Shown here one piece after another: positions 18,274-27,119 of a DNA stretch of 64,000 nucleotides. Positions within the stretch are counted from its first letter, which is position 1, and every line of letters starts with the position of its first letter. Below the pieces are notes generated by a model. The model had not been told where the DNA came from and searched no databases. It saw nothing but the letters and a program-made list of their open reading frames with translations. This stretch comes from an uncultured Christensenella sp. (GTDB lineage Bacteria; Bacillota; Clostridia; Christensenellales; CAG-917): assembly GCA_910577815.1 (NCBI GenBank), contig CAJTNO010000001.1:1-64000 (forward strand), written 5' to 3'. A program made the translations under genes and the position numbers.

Positions 18274-19854
18274 TCAAAGATATGTTTCAACAAATCGACA
18301 GCCATAACCTGTACCGACACCACCCCATGAAACATGCCCGGAACAAAACAGATTCTGCGAGCTACCAGAATATCCGCCAGTCGCTATCGAGAAATTACCA
18401 TTGCCATGCATATGATAGCCGATACCTTTTCCGCTACCTACGCTAATACATCTATTGCTACCAAATCCTATTAGACATCTCATATCATCCTGTGTGTTAT
18501 CCACATCCAAAAATGATGGATGAACACTATTTGTACCTAACGCAGAATAAAATGTATATTCTAATTCCTCATATCCATCAGTCTCTGCCGTAGGATTATC
18601 TATATATTTATCAGGGTCAGTTGCAAAAAGAAATTTGAAACCCAACCTTTGGGCTACTCCATCTATAAATTCACCCAAGTTATTCCATAAATCACAGAGA
18701 CCCAAACACCACACACTGGTGGAGCCATCTGTGCCTATAAAACCATCTCGTCCCTGCAAAGTCGTAAAAGCACCATTTGTTCCACCACCATTATAACCTG
18801 TAGATGGATTCCCGCCCCGTCCAACAGATTGGTGGCTGTCAAACGTAGCATACTTTATTAAAAAAAGTGCTCTAATGACAAAAATGTGCCAATCGGAAAC
18901 GCTTACTTTACTGACGACATTGTTCGTCGAATTCATATTTTTTGCGAATGTTCTCAATGATGCTATAGGAGTACCTTTGCATGGCACAGCCCCTGCTCTT
19001 GAAAAATGAGTGTTGTTGGATATAATCGAATGAAATGTTGACATCCGAAATTTGTCAATTTTAACAGAGCGCGAAAAGTACTGGTCGCTTACTCTCACAT
19101 TTTCGTAAACATCTATACTACCATCATTATTGATAATGGGATCAAGAAAGCGAGCCAAATACATATCTGGGAAACATGTCATCACATCATAATTCGAGTT
19201 TGTCCATGCAAAACCGCCCTCGCCCAGTTTTTTGTATTCCCCTCTTGTCGCGTGTTTAACACATGCAATGTAAATGTCCTTAAAAACAGGAATTTCTCCA
19301 CCATGCGCGGACATTGCGAAATCGTCTTCCGCTGGAATGAAAGAACTTGGTTTTGCGGTCAATTTATTAGCATTTGCAACCTTGCCCACGGCGAGTCCAG
19401 TGCGTTCCCATGCTGGGTCATCGTTGTGCGCAACTACGCCATCTGCAGAAATGCTATACGCCTTTCTTCTTACGCCATAGAATGCATATCCATTTTCGTA
19501 TGCGGACTCCTCGTTGCTCTCCCAGTCAAGTGCTTTTACCGTGATGGCGTATGTCTGCTCATGCGGGTAGTTCGTATCGGACAAATCTATCGTAATATGT
19601 ATGTCTTCTGCATTAAATGTGTAAGGCACATCCATAACATGTTCGCCATTGTATAATACCTCAATGGATTGAACTTCTGCCCTTAAATTGTATACGTGCA
19701 GAAATGGTGGCACAAAGACAATGCGGGGTGCGCTACGGTAAGTAACCACTTTGCTAAATTCGCTATCCGTGTATCCATTGGCTTTTGCTCTCACTTTAAT
19801 TTGACGGTAGCCATATGGCAATAATAAAGATTCTAAATTAAAATTAGTAGACAT
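18274..19854 (-). CDS. Tail-tip adhesin with C-lectin/FGE-like C-terminal domain
   Basis: A 526-residue protein. The N-terminal part (about 1-140) is beta-rich and Ig-like and probably attaches to the baseplate. The C-terminal part has hallmarks of the C-lectin fold seen in formylglycine-generating-enzyme-like and DGR-diversified adhesins: GRGGNPSTGYNGGGTNG, then LCDLWNNLGEFIDG (about 400-413), and a Gly/Cys-rich end, CSGHVSWGGVGTGYGCRF, close to the C-terminus. It is the likely receptor-binding protein. No reverse transcriptase or template repeat lies in the window, so active diversification is not supported here. An AAGGAGG site precedes the ATG, and it starts one base after the preceding gene. 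Confidence 0.7.
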   Translation of the reverse strand: MSTNFNLESLLLPYGYRQIKVRAKANGYTDSEFSKVVTYRSAPRIVFVPPFLHVYNLRAEVQSIEVLYNGEHVMDVPYTFNAEDIHITIDLSDTNYPHEQTYAITVKALDWESNEESAYENGYAFYGVRRKAYSISADGVVAHNDDPAWERTGLAVGKVANANKLTAKPSSFIPAEDDFAMSAHGGEIPVFKDIYIACVKHATRGEYKKLGEGGFAWTNSNYDVMTCFPDMYLARFLDPIINNDGSIDVYENVRVSDQYFSRSVKIDKFRMSTFHSIISNNTHFSRAGAVPCKGTPIASLRTFAKNMNSTNNVVSKVSVSDWHIFVIRALFLIKYATFDSHQSVGRGGNPSTGYNGGGTNGAFTTLQGRDGFIGTDGSTSVWCLGLCDLWNNLGEFIDGVAQRLGFKFLFATDPDKYIDNPTAETDGYEELEYTFYSALGTNSVHPSFLDVDNTQDDMRCLIGFGSNRCISVGSGKGIGYHMHGNGNFSIATGGYSGSSQNLFCSGHVSWGGVGTGYGCRFVETYL

Positions 19855-20709
19855 TTATTCCTCCTTTAATTGCAATTTCGTCTGCTTGATTTCTCCATCT
19901 ACTATCAACTCATAAAGGTTGGCATTGGGTAAATCGTCAACCCAAACGACACACTCGTCTAAACCAACCACTGGAATTCTCAGCTTTGGCATGTCTAATG
20001 CGGTTGCTTTAATTGTAATAATATATGGTCTTTTATCCACCACTGGTATATCAATAATTGCAACATCCCCATCTGCTATCTCGAAGCACTCCGCGCGAGG
20101 AATATAATCTATTTCAAGCATAAAATTACTTAATGAGCAAAAGGGGGTAATCAATTTAGTTCCATCCGCCTGTTCAGACTTTACATAATCGGATTTGAGG
20201 TCGCTAACCGTTACCGCTCCACTATAGGAATTGTAAACATATTCAATATTTTCACCGTTAATTTCAATAGTTATGAATTCGGGCAAATACTTTCCTTCCG
20301 TGGGATTGAGTTTAAAAGTAAGCGTACGTCCGCTCGTTATTTTACTTGTTGTAATAGAACATGACATATTTCTTAAGTCGTACGTTATTCCATATACACC
20401 TATACTCAATTCGTTACTTTTGGGACTGTCTTTAAAACACACTGCCGCTGCTTTAGCATAAATAGCATATGCTCCATTAGGAAGTTGCGTCAGCGCGTAT
20501 GTTGATTCAGATTGTTCAAACTTTAACTCTTCGTTGAAATAGAATTTATAAGTCCGCAAAAAATTCCCGTTTGTAGTCGGATTGTTTGCTGATACTATAT
20601 CGTTCGACTTTGAAATCGTCAGCGCATTTAGAATAGGTAGTTCGACGGACTCTCCCGAGCCACCGCCACTGCCTACAATTATTATTGGATTTTTTATGCG
20701 TACATTCAT
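19855..20709 (-). CDS. Baseplate/tail-fibre structural protein, 284 aa
   Basis: A beta-rich protein with a glycine-rich N-terminal linker (VGSGGGSGES) and fibronectin- or Ig-like strands (YAIYAKAAAV; YIITIKATALD). It directly precedes the adhesin, which has similar Ig-like segments at its N-terminus, so the two may form one fibre. The family is not recognised. Confidence 0.65.
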   Translation of the reverse strand: MNVRIKNPIIIVGSGGGSGESVELPILNALTISKSNDIVSANNPTTNGNFLRTYKFYFNEELKFEQSESTYALTQLPNGAYAIYAKAAAVCFKDSPKSNELSIGVYGITYDLRNMSCSITTSKITSGRTLTFKLNPTEGKYLPEFITIEINGENIEYVYNSYSGAVTVSDLKSDYVKSEQADGTKLITPFCSLSNFMLEIDYIPRAECFEIADGDVAIIDIPVVDKRPYIITIKATALDMPKLRIPVVGLDECVVWVDDLPNANLYELIVDGEIKQTKLQLKEE

Positions 20710-20710
20710 A

Positions 20711-21142
20711 TCATGTCTCCAAAACCGAAAGCATAAGATTTACACTTACATTCGGTTGTTTAACCGCATATATCGTTACGGATTGTCCCTCAATCATCGC
20801 TATGCCAAAGCCGTATTTAGCAAACAGAGTCAAATTATTATTTATGAGCTCAATCTCATAATCACTATCCGACTTAAATGTCATAGAAAGCGTGGCGATG
20901 GCGAAGTATTTATATTCGTCTGCCTCATCTCCCAGCGAATGCCAGTCGGTTGACGCAATGGTCACGATCTTTCGTGTTGGCTTGCGTGCGCGAAGGGCGA
21001 GTTCCCGGTCAATGATTGCAGTCGCACAATCTCCACCCTCATCAGGTACGACGAGTGCTGACATACACTCGCCCATGTCGCCCAATTCTGCGCTGTCAAC
21101 ATAAGGCAGTCCAAAGTTTTGAGTTTTCTTCGGTGCAGTCAT
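20711..21142 (-). CDS. Hypothetical tail-module protein, 143 aa
   Basis: A soluble protein with an N-terminal NFGLPYVDSAELGDMGE segment and beta strands afterwards. Located between two paralogous fibre-accessory genes and the 284-aa structural protein. Such segments resemble short baseplate attachment peptides, but no firm family is recognised. Confidence 0.6.
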   Translation of the reverse strand: MTAPKKTQNFGLPYVDSAELGDMGECMSALVVPDEGGDCATAIIDRELALRARKPTRKIVTIASTDWHSLGDEADEYKYFAIATLSMTFKSDSDYEIELINNNLTLFAKYGFGIAMIEGQSVTIYAVKQPNVSVNLMLSVLET

Positions 21143-21152
21143 GCTTTACGCC

Positions 21153-21644
21153 TCACTCAATCTCAATAACAAGGTCGCCCGCCTTGAAAAACACGATATT
21201 GCTAATCTCGGGAGTATCACCGTTTTCAAGCGCATTGCCATCTGCGTCGTTCAGCGTGCCGTATGCGTATACTGTGCCGCTTTCGTTAAACAATGCCCAG
21301 TAGTAAATCGTACCCCACGATTTGCGCACGGAGTCAAAGTGGATTTCCTCTTTGTTTGTGATGGTCGTTTTGCCTGTTGTCGAGTCGTAGGTCGGCGCGC
21401 CGAATTTCAACGTAGAGGCTTGTGCGTAGTTTCCTATCAACTTTCTTGAATAGCCTGTCGCTTCTCCGCCGCTGGTTGTCGGTACTTCTGATACAGTCAC
21501 CGTTCCGTTGCTTGCGACTGTCGGTGCGGCGGTCAGCAGTCCAATAAACATGTTGCCTATGTTTACGGTATTCGAACCGCCTGTGAGTTCAGTCAAGGCT
21601 GCCACCTTGCCTGCATGTGTAAGTTTTCCGATTGAATTTCCCAT
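21153..21644 (-). CDS. Tail fibre accessory protein, paralogue 2
   Basis: 163 residues, the same length as the next upstream gene product. It resembles phage tail proteins with a KxxxLxxLTGG start, an MFIGLLTAAPT strand, a GYSRKLIGNY strand, an inner FGAPTYDSTTGKTTITNKE segment, and a WGTIYYWALFNESGTVYAYGTL end; this is a common small fibre/decoration fold. The middle block is almost identical in DNA to its paralogue, which indicates duplication with recent conversion. The ribosome site is GCGAGG. Confidence 0.7.
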   Translation of the reverse strand: MGNSIGKLTHAGKVAALTELTGGSNTVNIGNMFIGLLTAAPTVASNGTVTVSEVPTTSGGEATGYSRKLIGNYAQASTLKFGAPTYDSTTGKTTITNKEEIHFDSVRKSWGTIYYWALFNESGTVYAYGTLNDADGNALENGDTPEISNIVFFKAGDLVIEIE

Positions 21645-21663
21645 AGTATTACCTCGCTTTTAT

Positions 21664-22155
21664 TTATAACGAAATCGTTATATGTTCCTTTGGTATGCAA
21701 ATAATGTTATTTGCAGGCGGAGAATTGGTCGCGCCGTAGTATTCGCTCGTGCATATCAATCCCCATGCAACTATTGTGCCGTTTCCCGTTTCAAGCAACC
21801 ACTCTCGTGGGCGCAGTTGTTCTGATTCGCTCTCCACCCAAGCATTCGGATTGAATTTGAAGTGGATCTCCTCTTTGTTTGTGATGGTCGTTTTGCCTGT
21901 TGCCGGGTCGTAGGTCGGTGCGCCGAATTTGCACATCAGAGGTTCATCGGGAACGCCGACAAGTGTATGCTCATAGCCTTGCACTGGCGGACGAATGATG
22001 TTGCATACATTGCCATTGCTATCAACGAGCGGACCTGTTAGATCAACATTTATGCCGAGAAACATTTTGCCGAAGTCTAACGATGCGCGCCCAGTAATTG
22101 CATTTAGAATTGCCTTACAAAACATCGGCGAGACTGAGCCTAAATACTTATCCAT
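21664..22155 (-). CDS. Tail fibre accessory protein, paralogue 1
   Basis: 163 residues. It shares the KFGAPTYDPATGKTTITNKE block and general layout with the following gene, but its ends differ strongly (MFCKAILNAITGRAS at the start; IVAWGLICTSEYYG near the end). It overlaps the end of the upstream gene by 8 bp and has a GAGGTG site. The pair may provide alternative or heteromeric fibre subunits. Confidence 0.7.
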   Translation of the reverse strand: MDKYLGSVSPMFCKAILNAITGRASLDFGKMFLGINVDLTGPLVDSNGNVCNIIRPPVQGYEHTLVGVPDEPLMCKFGAPTYDPATGKTTITNKEEIHFKFNPNAWVESESEQLRPREWLLETGNGTIVAWGLICTSEYYGATNSPPANNIICIPKEHITISL

Positions 22156-22984
22156 TTGCCACCTCGATATAAGCTCCTCGGCGAATAGTCATATTCGTGT
22201 ATTCGCTTATCGAGTGACCGACATAATCTTCTATCACTCCGCGGCGAGCTCTTGTAATTGAAGCCGTTGCGTTACTAAGCGTTGATATAGCACCTTTCAC
22301 AGAATTGCCCGTCTCAACACTCGCTTTTCCTGCCGCCGTTGCACTCGAATGCATGTGAGCTCTGAATGCATTTGCGCTTGACTTGCAAATTGAGCCATAC
22401 GCTGCTGACCGTGTTGTCAGTCGTCCGTAAACATAATTAAATTTGCCGAGTATCGTCAACCTGCCGCCGCCGAATGTTGATGCTTTTGCGTGTCCTTTCA
22501 AAATGGCGGGCGATGTTGTGATTGCAACGCCTTTTGTATTTGCCTGCGCCGATACGCTTCCAGTTACATTTCGACCCACCCCAAGTCCTATACTACCCGC
22601 TGCTGAGCCACACGCTTGCACACGCGCGGTCACAGGCTTTCCTGCGCCCTCACTGCATACAGCCTCGCTCGTGGCTAAAACAGAGATATTGCCAAGTAGC
22701 GCAATTGAACGCGCTCTTGATGTTTTGCTCAAAACACGAGCGGCAACATTCAGTTTTCCAATCAACGACTTTCCGACACTCCAGTCGCTCTCGAAACTCT
22801 TTGTTTCCACCATGAAGGCAACCTTCAGCACGCCCTGATAAGAGTGCGAACGCGCTTGCGAGAGCTTGCCTTTCAAGCCCGCCCGCACAATGCCACGTCC
22901 TTTATACAATTTAACGCGCGGCATCATATGCTCAATGGCTCTGCATTTTCTCTCCAAATATGTGTAGCCGCTTACCCCGCTCAC
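22148..22984 (-). CDS. Low-complexity Ala/Ser/Gly-rich tail-module protein, 278 aa
   Basis: A basic, strongly repetitive protein of short beta-like segments (KGRGIVRAGLKGKLSQARS; GAISTLSNATASI) that recur every 25-35 residues, suggesting a beta-helical or fibrous shaft. The start codon is GTG at 22984, overlapping the previous stop in a GTGA arrangement with a GAGGTG site. It lies within the baseplate/fibre module. I do not recognise the family. Confidence 0.65.
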   Translation of the reverse strand: MSGVSGYTYLERKCRAIEHMMPRVKLYKGRGIVRAGLKGKLSQARSHSYQGVLKVAFMVETKSFESDWSVGKSLIGKLNVAARVLSKTSRARSIALLGNISVLATSEAVCSEGAGKPVTARVQACGSAAGSIGLGVGRNVTGSVSAQANTKGVAITTSPAILKGHAKASTFGGGRLTILGKFNYVYGRLTTRSAAYGSICKSSANAFRAHMHSSATAAGKASVETGNSVKGAISTLSNATASITRARRGVIEDYVGHSISEYTNMTIRRGAYIEVANG

Positions 22985-23961
22985 GCCGTCACCTCAAGAA
23001 TGCTAACATGTACGAATTTGCCGTCGCACATAATTGACATAGATGTGCTACAATTTGCGCTCGGCGCATAGGATGCCATCACCAGTCCGTATTGGATTAT
23101 TTTTACAGCGTAATCTGAGTTATTTACCACCTCGAATGTTGGAGGAGTAGCACCGCTTACAAAATTAACGCCTGCATGATATCCGTGACTTATATTTTTG
23201 GGAATTGTCAACTTAACGCTGGTTATTCCCTCTGCAATGAATGACTTGTCTGTGTTGTCGACTACAATATAGTCTATCTCGGTGGTAACGTCATCGTCCT
23301 CGCAGAACGAGCCGCCAATAAAACGAGTCCATTTGTATTCTTGCGGATCGTTGCTCGCCTCATGTCCGATGTAAATTCCGAGGTAGCCTTGTCCTGCGCT
23401 CCAATCCTCAGTCATATCTGCACCATCATCGCTTGCGCTGAACCTCACAAACGCTGACTTTCCGTCAAAGTTGCCGTTGTCTGCTTCTTCACGCAGCTCG
23501 CGTGCAATTCTGATCGCTTCGCCAGCTTCGGTAATTACCTCTTCAAGCACATCGGGACTTGCAACCGCTACCTTGCGGTAGTCAATGCCCGTGCTCGCAA
23601 CAGGAACAACGACAGGCGACCATACAGTTTTTATTGTGCTTTCACCCGCACCATATGTGGCGTAAAATACGAGATATGTATTGCCTGCAAAAGTCATCTC
23701 CTCGGGAAGTGTGAAGGTTACATCTGCACTTTTAAGCATACCGAAATGCTTGACCTTGTACTCTCCTTTCGAGTTCTTCATATATACCCACGAGGTTTGA
23801 CCGATAAAGTTTGACGGAAAGTGTACGGCAAATGTGGTTGTTTCACTCTCACCAGCAACAACGATGTATCCGCCTGCTTGCGTTGCCGCAACAGAGTCCA
23901 ATCCGTCTACAGATATTCTTGTGCGCTTACTTGTCAAAAGTGTAATGTCAATATTTGCCAT
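22981..23961 (-). CDS. BppU-like baseplate upper protein, 326 aa
   Basis: The N-terminal 130 residues form an Ig-like domain with a VVAGESETTTFAVHFPSNF segment, as in baseplate or fibre attachment proteins. A short helix (EAIRIARELREEADNG) and the motif GKSAFVRFSASDDG lead into a C-terminal beta-rich head. This layout fits an upper baseplate protein that attaches fibres. Start: GGAGAG site, one base after the preceding stop. Confidence 0.6.
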   Translation of the reverse strand: MANIDITLLTSKRTRISVDGLDSVAATQAGGYIVVAGESETTTFAVHFPSNFIGQTSWVYMKNSKGEYKVKHFGMLKSADVTFTLPEEMTFAGNTYLVFYATYGAGESTIKTVWSPVVVPVASTGIDYRKVAVASPDVLEEVITEAGEAIRIARELREEADNGNFDGKSAFVRFSASDDGADMTEDWSAGQGYLGIYIGHEASNDPQEYKWTRFIGGSFCEDDDVTTEIDYIVVDNTDKSFIAEGITSVKLTIPKNISHGYHAGVNFVSGATPPTFEVVNNSDYAVKIIQYGLVMASYAPSANCSTSMSIMCDGKFVHVSILEVTA

Positions 23962-23962
23962 G

Positions 23963-24988
23963 TCATCTCTCCTCTACTGGAATTGCCGGGGCTTCAAAGC
24001 CCGCACAAAAAATTAGCGTGGCATCCTGATTAATAACATCAGGACCCGAGCCGACAATTCGTCTAATTGAACCATCTTGGTTGATAATGACTGCAAACGC
24101 CGCTATCCCCGTGCCATTGTTGTTTATTACAACCATCGACGCTGATACGTTTGCGCTCGGACGAAAAAAGACAGGAAGAGTGCATATTGTTTTGTCTTTC
24201 GCAAAATATTGTGCATACCAATCAAGTTGCGGATGCACTGCCGTTTGAACTCGAACTTTTACATAGTTTCCCTGCCTTGTCACAACCTGACCACCTATCC
24301 CGGCAATTGAAAAGGTGGCTTGTCTAAAACCCAGGCTATCAACTCTCGCAACAAGGGTTTGCAGTCGTTCGCCTATGGTTTCCGTTATATTGTCATCGGC
24401 GTATTGTGCTTGATATGAAAACTCAGCATTTTGTGCATGGTTTACGCCCGTTATTGTTTCAACCCCGAGCGCAGTCCACTCGGCGGTCGACACCACTTGA
24501 CCGCTCGTGTTGAGTTCGATCCTATACAAAGGCATTTGATACTTGCCGATCGGACTCGTAATGAGGTTGTCTTGATACTGCGGCGTCCACGTGGCTGCAT
24601 TGCCATTGTCGTGAACGTCAATCTCGCCGAGAGCTTCAGTGGGGTTGCTTAAATCCCACGAAAGAAATATAAATATGAATTTTGAGCCTGCGCTCGGAGC
24701 AGCAACGGTGAATGTAACCTCATCCTTATTTTTTATGTCATATCCGTATGCTGTAGCCATTCCGCGCCCGACTGTAATGTTTTGAGCATTCTCAGCGGTC
24801 AATTTCCACATGAAGGAGACATTTTCGTCACGTTCATCACCGCGCGGATTTGCATCGCTAAAAAATGAGTTATCAAGCACTCCGCAGTCCTTTCCGCGTA
24901 GTGCTCTTAAAGCCTCCGCTTGAAACTGCGCATCGATTAGATTGATATTTTCGTTTGCGTTTCCTGCCGCCGCGACTTCTAATCTCAT
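23963..24988 (-). CDS. Baseplate/tail protein, 341 aa
   Basis: Begins with a domain typical of fibre-attached baseplate proteins (AQFQAEALRALRGKDCGVL; then YDIKNKDEVTFTV) and has a central helix (ITETIGERLQTLVARVD) that probably trimerises, followed by a beta-rich C-terminus. It overlaps the preceding gene in a TAATG arrangement. Role by position: baseplate assembly or host contact. Confidence 0.6.
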   Translation of the reverse strand: MRLEVAAAGNANENINLIDAQFQAEALRALRGKDCGVLDNSFFSDANPRGDERDENVSFMWKLTAENAQNITVGRGMATAYGYDIKNKDEVTFTVAAPSAGSKFIFIFLSWDLSNPTEALGEIDVHDNGNAATWTPQYQDNLITSPIGKYQMPLYRIELNTSGQVVSTAEWTALGVETITGVNHAQNAEFSYQAQYADDNITETIGERLQTLVARVDSLGFRQATFSIAGIGGQVVTRQGNYVKVRVQTAVHPQLDWYAQYFAKDKTICTLPVFFRPSANVSASMVVINNNGTGIAAFAVIINQDGSIRRIVGSGPDVINQDATLIFCAGFEAPAIPVEER

Positions 24989-26214
24989 TACACCCTCGCT
25001 TTCTTTTGATATTTCATTTGAATGATATCTGTATAGTTGATTCGGATTTTTCCGAATATAAGCGTTACGATTGAATTCTCACTATCCTCTTGTTTGCCTG
25101 TGTATATGCTCTTCATTGCCTTATCCTCGTAGTCATCGCTTATAACATCGCCCTCCGTCATCTCCTCGATTTCAGTCACAACCGTTACGCTGTCGCCTAT
25201 ATTGAGGTTTTGTGGATACATTGCGCTGTTGCGGTCAATCTCGACACTTATGTAGTGATTAAAATCGCCGTACAGCAGTGCATCCTCTGCCACCGATTGC
25301 TCGGTTGCGCCATCGTCGTTATCTGCATCAAACTCCGACACGGTCAGCTTGTACGGCTGTACACGGTCTGTGACGTTTGCATCGTCTGTAACAGTGTTAG
25401 TTTTACGCAGATACCAGGTACTAAGGAGTGTCTTTGTTTCGCTGTCAACCACTTGGCAGACTGTTGCTTTTGCGGCAGTATCTTCCGAGTGGGTTAAAGT
25501 CATTCCGTGAATATTATTCTTTATCAATCGACCGCCCGAGGTGTTGTGTGCAACATAGATTTCTATATATGCCCTGCTCACCTCGAATACGAGCTTAAAC
25601 TGAACAACGACATTGTGTGTGTTGAATAAGTCGACAAGCCATTCTTTGATGTTGAAGGAGTTGTCAGCATATTTCCATATCGCTGGAACATTGTATACCC
25701 CGCTTTCATTCCTGCCGCCGCCCGAAGTGCGAATTCTGATGGGCAGTCTGCGATACTTATCCACGCCTTTAGACGCATACAACATTGCGAGGATCTGCGC
25801 CGTATCCTCTACGCCATCGTATAGGTATTTAACCACAAATTCATCGTCATCATTGGACATTGCAGATCTCATTGGATTGAGCGCAGTGCAGTCGAATATG
25901 TCCAACATATTTTTATAGATAATTTGCAGATTTTTATTGTCGACACCCGTGATTACACCGAGGTTTTTCTGTCCTGCATCATCTATCATGACAATGATCT
26001 GCCCGGGCACCGCTCTCGTTTCTGCCGTAATGTTTATTGTTGAGTTATTGGACAGAAGATAGTCGTTGTCTATCTTCCACGTAGCGCACGCTCCACCTGC
26101 GGCGTAAGCGAGGGTGTCGCTGTTGACGAATTCCTTTATCGATCCGCCTGCAGTTTTAAATGTCCATTTATATGGCACAGATAGCTCTTGTAATTTGAAT
26201 GCCCTGTATTGCAT
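24988..26214 (-). CDS. Tail-associated structural protein (Tal/baseplate hub-like), 408 aa
   Basis: Follows the Dit-like gene, where siphoviruses encode the hub or tail-associated protein. It begins with a long beta-rich domain and has a DIFDCTALNPMRSAMSNDDD segment, with no peptidase or lysozyme motif. It starts in a TAATG overlap with the preceding gene and has an AGGAGAG site. Assignment rests mainly on gene order. Confidence 0.65.
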   Translation of the reverse strand: MQYRAFKLQELSVPYKWTFKTAGGSIKEFVNSDTLAYAAGGACATWKIDNDYLLSNNSTINITAETRAVPGQIIVMIDDAGQKNLGVITGVDNKNLQIIYKNMLDIFDCTALNPMRSAMSNDDDEFVVKYLYDGVEDTAQILAMLYASKGVDKYRRLPIRIRTSGGGRNESGVYNVPAIWKYADNSFNIKEWLVDLFNTHNVVVQFKLVFEVSRAYIEIYVAHNTSGGRLIKNNIHGMTLTHSEDTAAKATVCQVVDSETKTLLSTWYLRKTNTVTDDANVTDRVQPYKLTVSEFDADNDDGATEQSVAEDALLYGDFNHYISVEIDRNSAMYPQNLNIGDSVTVVTEIEEMTEGDVISDDYEDKAMKSIYTGKQEDSENSIVTLIFGKIRINYTDIIQMKYQKKARV

Positions 26215-27116
26215 TACAGTAATCTCTCCTGCTCAACGTATGACACGATTATATCCACACCATTTATATCGCCCAAGTTGAATATAATTTGATTGTTGCC
26301 AGGCAGCAGCTCAACAAAATTGATATACTGCGGATTCGGCTCTTGGTAGTCTTGAACATCGTCAAACGAGTTACCATATCGAACCGTGCTCTCTTGGCTG
26401 TTCGGTGTGCTGTCCACGACGAGTGTACGCCCTGACGCTAAGCCTATGCCGTTCAGCCACTTTGCGTACTGGCGGGTCTTCCCGCTGTTCCGCACCCATT
26501 CGAGCTTTTGAAGTGCGGTTGATTTCTTGTTTTTTATCTCAATTCTGCATCCTATCTTCTCGCCCTCATTCAATATATCAAGATACAATTTCCGTTCACT
26601 CTGATAAAAATACGGATAGACGTAAGAATAAACGTGTGGCTGTCCTATTGGGGTCGTTACAGTGCTGGCGATAACTCTATCTCGTCTCCACATTGCACAT
26701 AGAGGTGTGAATTTCACTTTGCACTTGAACAGTCCCACATCGGTCTGCTCGCCACTATCTATCTGTGTAATGTGCACCTGTTTGTACCACGGTCTGTCAA
26801 TTTGAGAGAGAGGATCTATCTTGCCATTCGGATCATAATATAGACGCATGGCGTTGCCGTAATCGCCCACAAATGCGCTAAATCTGTGCATTTGCGCAGG
26901 GCTAACGAAGTGTATAGTTCCTGTGATATCGACCTGCTGTGGTTCGTCCTTTGTTTGTACAAAGTCATTATTTATGCGTGAATAGGTTTTTTTTGTTTTA
27001 AACCCCGTACCCTGTAAATCGGTAATGAATGCCGCATACTGGTCTGGAAGGATGAGTTTTGGACGGAGATCCCATATCTCGCCGTTGTCGTTTTTAAGCC
27101 ATATTGTGGGTTGCAT
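26214..27116 (-). CDS. Distal tail (Dit)-like protein, 300 aa
   Basis: Located straight after the tape measure. The N-terminal half (GTGFKTKKTYSRINNDF; PQQVDITGTIHF) and the C-terminal galectin-like half ending in NNQIIFNLGD match the siphovirus Dit layout, which caps the tail tube and joins the baseplate. There is no sign of truncation. Confidence 0.75.
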   Translation of the reverse strand: MQPTIWLKNDNGEIWDLRPKLILPDQYAAFITDLQGTGFKTKKTYSRINNDFVQTKDEPQQVDITGTIHFVSPAQMHRFSAFVGDYGNAMRLYYDPNGKIDPLSQIDRPWYKQVHITQIDSGEQTDVGLFKCKVKFTPLCAMWRRDRVIASTVTTPIGQPHVYSYVYPYFYQSERKLYLDILNEGEKIGCRIEIKNKKSTALQKLEWVRNSGKTRQYAKWLNGIGLASGRTLVVDSTPNSQESTVRYGNSFDDVQDYQEPNPQYINFVELLPGNNQIIFNLGDINGVDIIVSYVEQERLL

Positions 27117-27119
27117 ATA

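Noticed and set aside
18274..19854. A complete diversity-generating retroelement
   Set aside because: No reverse transcriptase gene and no template repeat were found near the C-lectin-like adhesin.
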